This document shows positions 1 to 6,830 of a DNA stretch of 12,030 nt, in pieces (position 1 is the first letter of the stretch; the number at the start of each line of letters is the position of its first letter). The notes under the pieces were generated by a model. The model saw only the letters and a list, made by a program, of their open reading frames with translations, did no database searches and was not told where the DNA came from. The stretch lies in assembly GCA_027021325.1 (NCBI GenBank), contig JALUUN010000253.1, positions 1 to 12,030 on the forward strand. The letters are read 5' to 3'. Source of the stretch: Planctomycetota bacterium. Its GTDB lineage: Bacteria > Planctomycetota > UBA1135. The position numbers and the translations under genes were made by a program.

Positions 1-398
1 TGGGCGAAGACCTGCCAGAGGTTGCCGGAGGCGCTTCCGGTGTAGATCTCGGGACCGGGGAGGCGCGGGTCCAGGTCGGCGAGGTCCAGCCCGCCCAGCC
101 AGCCTCCCGGGTCGTGGACGGCCTCGAAGCGCGTCCAGCGCCCGCTGTAGGGCACGAGGACCAGAAGCCTGCCGTCGTCGGCACAGGCCACGACCTCCGC
201 CCCCGCATAGGCGGGCAGGAGATCAAGGGGCTTGACGGTCCAGATCCCGGTCTCCCCCAGGTCGGTGGCGAGGACCGCCCTCCAGCCCGGGGCGGCGGGA
301 AGCGGGACCTCGCCCCGGGCAGGGTCGGCGCGCTCCGTGCCGCGGGCCGCGGGGAGCTGGCAGGCCGCCGCCAGGAGGAAGAGCAGGGAGAGGCGCAT
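1..398 (-). CDS. Lipoprotein with possible propeller-like repeats, 3' end cut by window edge
   Basis: Read leftward from ATG at 398; 132 codons lie in the window and the frame is still open at base 1. The N-terminus MRLSLLFLLAAACQ is a short lipoprotein signal peptide, with the modified cysteine most likely Cys13 after AAA. The mature part has alternating strand-like stretches such as EVVACADDGRLLVLVP, and then DLADLDPRLPGPEIYTG followed by SGNLWQV. That Asp-rich wording is reminiscent of VCBS/FG-GAP or WD40-like propeller blades, but this is an impression from one or two repeats. The gene starts 45 bases after the stop of the 806-residue protein, so it may belong to the same leftward transcript. 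No clear Shine-Dalgarno is seen before the ATG, so the start is chosen for the signal peptide. Function is unknown; a surface-exposed lipoprotein is the safest description. Confidence 0.7.
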   Translation of the reverse strand, partial: MRLSLLFLLAAACQLPAARGTERADPARGEVPLPAAPGWRAVLATDLGETGIWTVKPLDLLPAYAGAEVVACADDGRLLVLVPYSGRWTRFEAVHDPGGWLGGLDLADLDPRLPGPEIYTGSASGNLWQVFA

Positions 399-443
399 GC
401 CCGGGACCGGCCGGCACACCGGATGCCCTGGTCTAGGCCGCCC

Positions 444-2864
444 TCAGCCCCCGGGCAAGGGCTCCAGCACGACCTCGGCGGTCTCCCCGGCCCGGACCTC
501 CACCGGCTCCGGCGCCTGCCAGACCCGATCCTCCTCTCCGCCCTCCCCGGGCAGGCGCAGACGCAGGCGCCAGCGGCCGGGACCGACCGGACCGAGTTCC
601 CGGACGCCCGCTCCGCCGTCGCCCGTGTCCTGCGCCACCCAGTACACAGCTTCGCCTTCGGGATCCAGGACCTCGAGCAGGCCCGGACGTCCGGGCGGCA
701 GTCCGGCCGGCCACTGCACGCGGACCCGGCCCGCCGGCGGCAACCGCACCTGGACCCGGTCCTGATGGCTGCCCGCCAGGGTCTCGGCCACGAGTGTTCC
801 CAGCCCGGCCTGGAGGAGCACCGGGCTCCCCGGCGGCAGGTCCTCCACCTGGAATCGTCCGGAACCCTGGTCCTGGACCTCCCCCACGGAGACGCCGCCC
901 TGGAGGACCCGAAGCCGGGCACCCTCGGCGGGACGGCCCTCGGCGTCCACGACCTCCACCTCCAGCTTCCGCCCGGGAGAGAGCACCACCCGGAGCGGAG
1001 TCTCCACGGTCTCCGGCCGCAGACCGAGGAGGACTTCCTCTCCGAAGCCCTGCCGGCGCAGGCGGAGATCCAGCGCCGGCGCGTGGATCGGGCCGATCCA
1101 GAGCCGCCCGTCGGCGTCGGTGGCCTCCGCCCAGCCCAGTCCCGGGCGTTCGGCATCGAGGACCTCGGCGCGGACCTTCGAGAGGGGCCTGCCGTCGGGA
1201 TCCTCGACGAGGAGTTCGAAGGACCAGGGCCGGCGGTCCAGGAGCAAGCGGACGCTCCGGTGCTCCCGGGGCCCGAGGGGCGGCAGCGCCCGCTCCTCCA
1301 GGAGGAAACCGAAACGATCCTCGAGCAGGAGCCGCAAGGGGAGCCCGCTCTCCAGACCGGGCAGGACCAGGGGCTCCTGCCGCGTCTCGAAGAACAAGCG
1401 CGCTCTTCCCCCCTCCGGACCCTGGAGAACCCGGGCCGAGGCCGTCCGGGCGGCTCCCAGGAAGACCTGCCAGGCCTCCGCGCTGGTCTGCCCGCCGCGG
1501 AAGGGCGCCTGCCCCGCTTCGAGGACGAGGACCAGGCCGGGGACCGCTTCCCCCCCGGGCCCGCGGACCTCGACTTCGAGCGTGGGGATCCGGTCCAGGA
1601 CCGCTTCGAGGGGGCCGTCCGGCCAGGGCTGCAGGGGGAGACTCCGCGGCTGGAAGGCCAGGGCGTGGACCTCGAGGGAGACCGCCTCCGCCGGGACCTC
1701 CACCATCCGGATCCGGCCGTCGGGGCCTGCGGGAGGACTGCGGCGCCAGCCGAGGATCGCCCGTGCCCCGGGCAGGGGACGTCCCTCGGCGTCGAGGGCG
1801 ATGATCTCCAGCTCGCGGACCGGGCCGAGGAGCAGGTCCCCGAGATCCCGGCCCGCCGGCGGCACCGGACCGGTCTCGAGGGCGAGGAAGCCCGCTCCCG
1901 GAGCGTGGATCTCGAGGCGCCCCTTCTCCACGGCGCCGCAGGAGAGCGGGATCCGGAACCGCCCCTCGCCGTCCGTCGCCACCTCGCCCTGGGCGGTGCC
2001 GCTCGCGCAGGTGAACTGCCAGGTCACCTGGGCGTCCGCGGCCGGCTCCCCTTCCGGGGCCACGACGCGCCCGGTCAAGGCCGGCCGGCGCCGGAGCCGG
2101 ATCCGCAGGAAGCGGTCCGCCCGCGCGGGGAGAGGCTCCTCCACGCCTTCTTCGAGTTCCAGGCCGGGACCGGCTCGGACGAAGCGCCCCTCCCAATCCG
2201 GGGCGAAGCCGGGCAGGCGGAAGCTTCCGTCCGTCCGGGTCTCGAAACCCACGACCGGGGAGTCCGCCGGAGAGAATCCGAGAGCCCGGAGAGCCGGAGC
2301 GGGAAGGGGCCAGGGGGGCTCGCCCCGGAGACTGCGGAACACGAGCCGCACCGGTTCCCCTGGCGGCTGTCCGTCCACGAGCACCTGGCCCGTCAGGGCT
2401 CCGGCTCCCGGCAGGCGGAGTTCCCGGACGGCGGGCCCCACCGGAAGGCGGTCGCGCACGAGCACCGCGCCGCCCGCGAAGACGAGAGCCTCGGCGGCCT
2501 CCTCCAGGGGATCGAGGCGCACCGCCCCGTCCGGGCCCGTGGAGACATGGGCCAGGAGCTCGCCCTCCCGGTGGACGAGGACCTCGAGACCGGCGGCCGG
2601 GTCCCCCGCGGCTTCGAGCACCCGGAGCTCCAGGAGGGCGGGGCGGGCGGGGCCCGGGGCCGGGATCCGCTGGACCGGGGGGGCAGGCGCCTCCGGCCCC
2701 GGCGGGTCCGGCGGCGGCGCCGACCGCGGATCCTCCGCGGCGCCGGCCCCCCGGGCGCCCCCGGCCCACGGCCGGAGCGCCAGCAGACCGGCCAGGACAG
2801 CCAGCAGGAGCCCCAGGCCGAGGGCGAGCCGAGGCGCAGACCGTGAGGGAGGAAGCCCGGCCAT
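444..2864 (-). CDS. Membrane-anchored multi-module protein with carboxypeptidase-regulatory-like repeats
   Basis: 806 residues. A single hydrophobic segment (about residues 12-31) near the N-terminus is an anchor or signal peptide, so the rest is probably outside the cytoplasmic membrane. A Pro/Ala-rich linker (about 40-75) follows. Then come roughly eight beta-sandwich-like modules, at about 76-150, 156-257, 262-346, 349-425, 427-546, 547-629, 632-709 and 711-806. Several carry the signature of CarboxypepD_reg/Cna-B-like folds: a strand, D-x-E/D-G-R-P-L-x-G-A, then T-D-x-D/E-G-R-F-R (examples at 296-304, 357-368, 555-563 and 638-650). No catalytic motif is visible. The start is supported by GGAG at 2872-2875, seven bases upstream, and by direct abutment with the stop of the preceding gene. 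A structural or adhesive envelope role is likely by family; the ligand is unknown. Confidence 0.8.
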   Translation of the reverse strand: MAGLPPSRSAPRLALGLGLLLAVLAGLLALRPWAGGARGAGAAEDPRSAPPPDPPGPEAPAPPVQRIPAPGPARPALLELRVLEAAGDPAAGLEVLVHREGELLAHVSTGPDGAVRLDPLEEAAEALVFAGGAVLVRDRLPVGPAVRELRLPGAGALTGQVLVDGQPPGEPVRLVFRSLRGEPPWPLPAPALRALGFSPADSPVVGFETRTDGSFRLPGFAPDWEGRFVRAGPGLELEEGVEEPLPARADRFLRIRLRRRPALTGRVVAPEGEPAADAQVTWQFTCASGTAQGEVATDGEGRFRIPLSCGAVEKGRLEIHAPGAGFLALETGPVPPAGRDLGDLLLGPVRELEIIALDAEGRPLPGARAILGWRRSPPAGPDGRIRMVEVPAEAVSLEVHALAFQPRSLPLQPWPDGPLEAVLDRIPTLEVEVRGPGGEAVPGLVLVLEAGQAPFRGGQTSAEAWQVFLGAARTASARVLQGPEGGRARLFFETRQEPLVLPGLESGLPLRLLLEDRFGFLLEERALPPLGPREHRSVRLLLDRRPWSFELLVEDPDGRPLSKVRAEVLDAERPGLGWAEATDADGRLWIGPIHAPALDLRLRRQGFGEEVLLGLRPETVETPLRVVLSPGRKLEVEVVDAEGRPAEGARLRVLQGGVSVGEVQDQGSGRFQVEDLPPGSPVLLQAGLGTLVAETLAGSHQDRVQVRLPPAGRVRVQWPAGLPPGRPGLLEVLDPEGEAVYWVAQDTGDGGAGVRELGPVGPGRWRLRLRLPGEGGEEDRVWQAPEPVEVRAGETAEVVLEPLPGG

Positions 2865-3308
2865 TCAAGGACTCCAGGATTCCTCCTCCCCTGCACCTTC
2901 CAAGCGCAGGATCTGCAAGGCTTCTGAGCCGACCTGCAGCCCGAGCAGATCTCCCCAGACCAAACCATCTGCAGGCCGGATCTCGTACATCTTCCTGTTC
3001 CCTGTGGCCAGGGTCAGCACCAGGTCAGAGGCGGGGTCCACATCCGGGAACTCGAAAGAATAACGGACAGAAGCTCCTCCGGAAGGCTTCTCCAGACCCA
3101 ACCGGACCTGCACACAGACGCGTCCAACGGCAGAGGCGCTCTCCGAAACCTGGGCCTGCCAAGTGGGAAGAAGTGCCTGCGCAGGATCCGCATGGCCCAT
3201 TCCCTGCGAAGGGAAGCCCTCCCCCGATCCGCAGGCAACGAAGATGCCGGACAGAAAAGCCCAGGATAGTGCGCGGCGGAAAGGGCACGTTACCGTACGA
3301 ACCTTCAA
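2865..3308 (-). CDS. Small lipoprotein of unknown function, low-GC pair member
   Basis: 147 residues if translation begins at the TTG at 3308; a longer in-frame TTG at 3335 exists. I prefer 3308 because it gives a clean lipoprotein signal: MKVRTVTCPFRR, a hydrophobic stretch, then FVAC with Cys26 as the lipidated residue. The TTG also overlaps the stop of the upstream gene as TTGA, a typical coupling arrangement. The mature part is mostly beta-like (GRVCVQVRLGLEK, VRYSFEFPDVDP, SDLVLTLATG, ALQILRLEG) and contains one further cysteine. No family is recognised. Its TGA abuts the ATG of the 806-residue protein with no gap. Base composition is unlike the flanking genes: I counted 38/60 G+C at 2881-2940 and 35/60 at 3241-3300, against 48/60 at 2761-2820. 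Function unknown; probably acts with its two operon partners in the envelope. Confidence 0.65.
   Translation of the reverse strand: MKVRTVTCPFRRALSWAFLSGIFVACGSGEGFPSQGMGHADPAQALLPTWQAQVSESASAVGRVCVQVRLGLEKPSGGASVRYSFEFPDVDPASDLVLTLATGNRKMYEIRPADGLVWGDLLGLQVGSEALQILRLEGAGEEESWSP
2872..2875 (-). promoter_or_regulatory. Shine-Dalgarno GGAG for the 806-residue protein
   Basis: On the minus strand GGAG lies seven bases before the ATG at 2864, inside the last codons of the preceding lipoprotein gene. Its position within the upstream gene fits translation-coupled expression of the pair. Confidence 0.6.
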
Positions 3309-3751
3309 CTCACCGTGACCACGAGATTCGAACAATCGTCGGCGACATCGTCCCAGTCCTTTCCCGCAGCCGGCTGTACACAGAACCGCTGGCCGTCACA
3401 GACCAGGCAGATCTTCGAGTTGTCGTAGCAGCAAAGCTCACACCGCACGTTGGACTCGCAATGCTCGCCTGGATCGCCCGAGGGAATGCCAGGAGGGCAA
3501 TCCACGATCAACTGCACACAGTACTGCGGACAATCCGCGGAGCCGCAGGGACCATTGGGATCGTAGGTCATGCGCACTTTGAGATCGCAACCTTCCGAGC
3601 CCACATTCTCGAAGAAGCACTCCTTCTTCCAAGTCGGAGGAGGCGGCGGCCCTTGCAGGGCAAGGCCCAGCGCCAGAGAGGAGGGCGGCCGGAGGGCCGC
3701 AAGGCTGAGAACAGCCAGGAAACCAACGACGGATGCGTGGAGAGTTTTCAT
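3305..3751 (-). CDS. Cysteine-rich secreted protein of unknown function
   Basis: 148 residues from ATG at 3751. The N-terminus MKTLHASVVGFLAVLSLAAL is a signal peptide, with likely cleavage around SSLALG (about residue 29). A short Pro-rich stretch follows (GPPPPPTW). The remaining ~110 residues carry 14 cysteines, including CELCC and CLVC pairs, an even number that would allow seven disulfides. No catalytic motif or named domain is recognised; the spacing does not match EGF or Kazal patterns that I can recall. No Shine-Dalgarno is evident, and a possible -10 box sits only six bases before the ATG, so the message may be leaderless. Third positions are much less G/C-biased than in neighbours (37/60 G+C at both 3361-3420 and 3421-3480). 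It is the first gene of the secreted three-gene unit. It could be an acquired gene or a lineage-specific orphan. Confidence 0.7.
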   Translation of the reverse strand: MKTLHASVVGFLAVLSLAALRPPSSLALGLALQGPPPPPTWKKECFFENVGSEGCDLKVRMTYDPNGPCGSADCPQYCVQLIVDCPPGIPSGDPGEHCESNVRCELCCYDNSKICLVCDGQRFCVQPAAGKDWDDVADDCSNLVVTVS

Positions 3752-3757
3752 ACCGGC

Positions 3758-3784
3758 TTTTTACCCCCCCCCCGAGTGTGTCAA
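3758..3784 (-). promoter_or_regulatory. Candidate promoter with a G10 tract in its spacer
   Basis: On the minus strand a perfect TTGACA (3784-3779) is followed by CACTC, ten G (3773-3764) and TAAAAA (3763-3758). The spacer is 15 bases, two short of the sigma70 optimum. The -10 box ends six bases before the ATG at 3751, so the transcript would be nearly or fully leaderless. The 99-base gap 3752-3850 between selB and this gene holds nothing else that I can identify. Confidence 0.5.
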
Positions 3785-3850
3785 CCCAAGGCACCCCTCT
3801 CCGGCCACCCGCGCCGTGGGCCGCGCCGCACTCTGGCGTCCCGCTCCCCC

Positions 3851-5776
3851 TCAGACCAGGGCGGCCTCGGGGTCGCGGAGGATGCGGTTCGGGCCGGAGC
3901 GGGTGGTGACGCCGCGCTCGTCGAGGTACTCGAGGAGGGGCATCAGGTACTTCCGGGTGGTGGCGAAGCGGTCCCGCAGCGAAGGGATGTCCAGGCGGCC
4001 GTTCCGGAGCTGTTCCACCACCTCCGCGCGCAGGGCCTCCACCGCCTCCAGGGCGAAGGCCCGGCCCTCGCCGCCCGGGCGCACCGCCCGCCCGCGGTCG
4101 CACAGGAGCTCCAGGGCGCGGCCGACCGCCTCGGGATCCTCGCCCAGGGCGGCGGCGATCTCCCCGGGCTCCGGCGGCCGCAGGCCGGCCTCGCGCAGGA
4201 TCCCGAGCACCCCTTCGGCCAGGGCCTCCAGGGCCTCGGGGACGGCGCTCTCGGTCAGCTCCCACTCCGGCCCCTTGCGGCGGCGCAGGCCCAGGGCCGC
4301 GAGCGAGGCCTCGTCCAGGCCCTCGAGGATCCGGGCCCGCTCCGGCCCCAGGCCGCGGCGCAGTTCCAGGAGGGGGATGCGCCCCCGCCAGGGATGGCGC
4401 CGCCGCCAGGCGGCGATCACCGCCAGGACCTCGCGCTCCAGGTCTCCGGCCCGGCCCATGCCGAGCCAGCGCTCGGGCCCGGTGGCGCGCACCTCGCCGC
4501 GCAGGCCGGCCTCCTCCAGGGCCCCCTGCGCCGCCTCCGGCCGCCAGCCCAGGGCCCGGGCCAGGTCCCGGCTCGAGCGCTCCCCGCCCTGGAGCTCCAG
4601 CCAGCGCGCCGCGAGCGCCGGCGGGTCCTCGAAGGCGGCGGCGAAGCGCAGCAGGCCCTCGCGCCGCGCCGCGTCGCGCTTGCGCAGGCGCCGCTCGTAG
4701 AACTCGAGGAAGCGGCCGGCGGCGAGGTTGGCCCCCGGCGAGGGACGGCGCAGGAGCACGCGCTCGCCCGGTACCAGGGCAGCCGGGGCGTCGAGCTCCA
4801 TCTCCGCCACGACCCCCTCGCCGGGCTCGGCCCGGCGCGGCAGGAAGAGGCGCCCCGGAAGGGCCACGGTCCCGGCCAGGAGCTGGACCCGGGAGTCGTG
4901 CTCGAGGGCCGGCGCCCCCGGCAGGCTCTCGACGAGAAGACGCACCCGCCGGCCGCAGGCGAGCGTCCCCGGGGCGGCCACGACCGAGCCGCGCGGCGCC
5001 TCCGCGGGTTCGATCCCCGGCAGGTTCAGGGCGGTGCGCAGGCCGGCGCGGCCGACCGGGCTCTCGCGGCCGTGGACCTGGACCCGGCGCACCCGGCTGC
5101 GGCGGCCCGCCGGCAGCACCTCGACCTCCTCCCCCTCGCGGATCTCGCCGCTGGCCACGACGCCGGTCACCACGGTGCCGGCCCCGTGCAGGGCGAAGGC
5201 CCGCTGCACCGGCAGGCGGAAGGCGTGGAGGGGGTCCTCCGGGCCGCCGGCGGCCAGGGCCGTGCGCCGCAGGGCCTTGCGCAGTTCCTCCAGCCCTTCG
5301 CCGGTGTGGCTGCTCACCGCAACCACCGGAGCCTCCTCCCAGGGCGTTCCCTGGACCAGGGCCTCGACCTCGGCGCGCACGAGTTCCCGCACCTCCGCGT
5401 CGGCCAGGTCGGCCTTGGACAGGACGATCACGCCGTGATCCACGCCGAGCAGGCGCAGGACCTCGAAGTGCTCCCGGGTCTGGGGCATGACGCCGTCATC
5501 GCAGGCGACGACGAGGAGCGCCGCGCCCATGCCCGTGGCTCCGGCCACCATCTTCCGGACCAGGCGCTCGTGCCCGGGGACGTCCACGAACCCGATCTCG
5601 AGACCATCCGGCCAGGCCAATTGGGCGTAGCCCAGGTCGAGGGTGATGCCGCGCTCCTTCTCCTCCCGCCAGCGGTCCGGGTGCTGGCCGGTCAGGGCCT
5701 CGATCAGGGCGCTCTTGCCGTGGTCGATGTGTCCGGCGGTGCCGACCACCACGGGAAGGGGACGGAGGGAGCCCAT
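3851..5776 (-). CDS. selB: Selenocysteine-specific elongation factor SelB
   Basis: 641 residues from ATG at 5776. SelB is a GTPase that delivers Sec-tRNA(Sec) to the ribosome at UGA codons followed by a SECIS hairpin. The G domain shows GHIDHGKS (15-22), RGIT (42-45), DVPGHE (65-70), SKAD (120-123) and SSHTG (155-159). EF-Tu-like domain II carries GAGTVVTG, then a domain III. The C-terminal part from about residue 380 is a string of winged-helix modules that bind SECIS, ending in the typical RKYLMPLLEYLDERGV block. Length matches characterised SelB proteins (just over 600 residues). The frame continues upstream of 5776, but the Met at 5776 places the P-loop where it normally lies; the longer version would run through the divergent gene. 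No Shine-Dalgarno is seen. selA, selD and tRNA-Sec are not in the window. Divergent from the radical SAM gene. Confidence 0.95.
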   Translation of the reverse strand: MGSLRPLPVVVGTAGHIDHGKSALIEALTGQHPDRWREEKERGITLDLGYAQLAWPDGLEIGFVDVPGHERLVRKMVAGATGMGAALLVVACDDGVMPQTREHFEVLRLLGVDHGVIVLSKADLADAEVRELVRAEVEALVQGTPWEEAPVVAVSSHTGEGLEELRKALRRTALAAGGPEDPLHAFRLPVQRAFALHGAGTVVTGVVASGEIREGEEVEVLPAGRRSRVRRVQVHGRESPVGRAGLRTALNLPGIEPAEAPRGSVVAAPGTLACGRRVRLLVESLPGAPALEHDSRVQLLAGTVALPGRLFLPRRAEPGEGVVAEMELDAPAALVPGERVLLRRPSPGANLAAGRFLEFYERRLRKRDAARREGLLRFAAAFEDPPALAARWLELQGGERSSRDLARALGWRPEAAQGALEEAGLRGEVRATGPERWLGMGRAGDLEREVLAVIAAWRRRHPWRGRIPLLELRRGLGPERARILEGLDEASLAALGLRRRKGPEWELTESAVPEALEALAEGVLGILREAGLRPPEPGEIAAALGEDPEAVGRALELLCDRGRAVRPGGEGRAFALEAVEALRAEVVEQLRNGRLDIPSLRDRFATTRKYLMPLLEYLDERGVTTRSGPNRILRDPEAALV

Positions 5777-5779
5777 GGC

Positions 5780-5785
5780 TAGAAT
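5780..5785 (+). promoter_or_regulatory. Candidate -10 box TAGAAT for the radical SAM gene
   Basis: TAGAAT lies eight bases before the ATG at 5794, within the 17-base gap between two divergent start codons. It is the same hexamer as the -10 of the rpsB promoter. No convincing -35 box is seen 17 bases upstream, and no Shine-Dalgarno precedes the ATG, so a near-leaderless transcript is implied if this box is used. Confidence 0.35.
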
Positions 5786-5793
5786 CGCCGCCC

Positions 5794-6759
5794 ATGCTAG
5801 CCCCCGGCGCCCCGGTCCGGACCCTGGGCCGCTACCTGCGGGAGCGGTACGGCCGCCGCCTGCGCCGGGTCCTGCTGGATCTCGGCGGGACCTGTCCCAA
5901 CCGCGACGGGCGCGACGGCTACGGCGGCTGCATCTACTGCGACCTGAAGGGCAGCGGCACCGGCGCCGCCGCCCGCGAGAGCCTCCAGCAGCAGTTCGAG
6001 CGGGAGCTCCGGCGGGTGCGCCGCAACCAGCCCGAGGGGCCGGCCGCCATCGCCTATCTGCAGTCCTACAGCAACACCTACCCGGACCTCCTGCCCCTGG
6101 CCCGGGCCCTGGACTGGCTGGCGACACGCGCCGCCGAGGCGCCGATCCTGGCCGTGGGCACGCGCCCGGACTGCTTCTCCGCCGAGGCCGCCGAGCTTCT
6201 CGCCTTCCACGCCCCCGCCTTCTCCGAGATCTGGGTGGAGTTCGGCCTGGAGACCGCCGACGACCGGGTCCAGAAGCTCATCGGCCGCCACGACCGCCTG
6301 GAGAACTTCCACCGCGCCACGGCCCTGGCGCGCTCCCGGGGTCTCGGCGTCGTGGCGCACATGATCCATGGCCTCCCCGGCGACGCTCCCGACACCCTCC
6401 TGCGGCAGGTCCGCGAGGCGCGCCAGGCCGGCGTCCAGGGTGTCAAGTTCCACCACCTCCTGGTCCTCCGGCGCACGAAGCTCGCCGCCTGGTGGCGCCA
6501 GGGGCGCTTCCTCCCCGGCCGCCCGGAGGACTACGTCCGCGCGGCCGCCGACGCCCTGGAGGAACTGCCCGCCTCGACCGTGGTCCACCGTCTGGCGGCA
6601 GCGGCCCCCGAGGCGGAGCTCCTCGCGCCCCGGGACTGGCCCTCGCCGAAGCAGCTCCACGCCGCCATCGAGAAGGAACTCCGCCGCCGCGGCACCACCC
6701 AGGGCGCCCGCCTGGAAAGGGAAGCGGCCCGGCGTACGGGCGCCGGGCCGGACTGGTGA
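5794..6759 (+). CDS. TIGR01212/YhcC-type radical SAM protein
   Basis: 321 residues from ATG at 5794. The cluster-binding cysteines are Cys34, Cys46 and Cys49 (C-x11-C-x2-C, within CPNRDG and GGCIYC), the spacing typical of the TIGR01212 family rather than CxxxCxxC. Other family blocks are present: QSYSNTYPD (90-98), VGTRPDCF (121-128), WVEFGLET (147-154), HMIHGLPGD (189-197) and GVKFHHLLVLRRTKLA (216-231). Members (E. coli YhcC, B. subtilis YtqA) are predicted S-adenosylmethionine radical enzymes with no reaction I know to be firmly established. The start agrees with the family N-terminus (a short lead, then R/Y-rich RYLRERYG). The 3' end is unusual: the final TGG and TGA codons overlap the CCA end of tRNA-Lys on the other strand, and the preceding codons encode that transcript's probable terminator hairpin. 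Confidence 0.9.
   Translation: MLAPGAPVRTLGRYLRERYGRRLRRVLLDLGGTCPNRDGRDGYGGCIYCDLKGSGTGAAARESLQQQFERELRRVRRNQPEGPAAIAYLQSYSNTYPDLLPLARALDWLATRAAEAPILAVGTRPDCFSAEAAELLAFHAPAFSEIWVEFGLETADDRVQKLIGRHDRLENFHRATALARSRGLGVVAHMIHGLPGDAPDTLLRQVREARQAGVQGVKFHHLLVLRRTKLAAWWRQGRFLPGRPEDYVRAAADALEELPASTVVHRLAAAAPEAELLAPRDWPSPKQLHAAIEKELRRRGTTQGARLEREAARRTGAGPDW
6725..6750 (-). terminator. Probable terminator of the frr/tRNA-Lys transcript, inside a convergent gene
   Basis: Bases 6725-6734 and 6741-6750 are perfectly complementary (10 bp, all G/C) with a six-base loop. On the minus strand the hairpin begins three bases after the CCA of tRNA-Lys and is followed by the pyrimidine-rich CTTCCCTTTCC. The T content is modest, so termination may be imperfect. 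It lies within the last codons of the radical SAM gene. Confidence 0.55.
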
Positions 6760-6829
6760 GGGCGGAAGGACTCGAACCTTCAACTTACGGGTTAAAAGCC
6801 CGCTACTCTACCGATTGAGTTACGCCCCC
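6754..6829 (-). tRNA. tRNA-Lys (UUU), CCA encoded
   Basis: A full cloverleaf of 76 bases. The acceptor GGGGGCG pairs with CGCCCTC (one G-U pair). The D arm is ACTC-AATCGGTA-GAGT, and the anticodon stem GCGGG/CCCGT encloses the loop CTTTTAA. The variable loop is AAGTT and the T arm is GAAGG-TTCGAGT-CCTTC. The discriminator is A73, followed by an encoded CCA. The anticodon TTT (6794-6796) and A73 indicate lysine. It lies 28 bases after the frr stop on the same strand with no promoter visible in that gap, so it is probably cut out of the operon transcript by RNase P and other nucleases. Confidence 0.95.
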
Positions 6830-6830
6830 G

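Noticed and set aside
2677..2683. Run of seven G within the 806-residue gene as a contingency tract
   Set aside because: Runs of this length are expected at this GC content, and a similar seven-base run occurs near 1549; only the ten-base tract upstream of 3751 stands out.
114..2846. Very long open frame on the plus strand (about 910 codons)
   Set aside because: It is antisense to the 806-residue protein. Its translation is Arg/Pro/Gly-rich low complexity with no signal peptide or domain, as expected in GC-rich DNA where stop codons are rare; the minus-strand frame has signal peptide, RBS and modules.
3309..3335. Longer start (TTG at 3335) for the small lipoprotein
   Set aside because: It adds charged residues that spoil the signal peptide and increases overlap with the upstream gene; the TTG at 3308 gives the TTGA coupling and a proper signal.
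2843..5782. Long plus-strand open frame (about 979 codons) opposite selB and the small secreted genes
   Set aside because: It spans several real genes on the other strand and its protein resembles no family, whereas selB on the minus strand has every expected motif.
5777..6127. N-terminal extension of selB to 6127
   Set aside because: The added residues are Pro/Gly/Arg-rich and antisense to the conserved radical SAM N-terminus; SelB proteins begin just before the P-loop.
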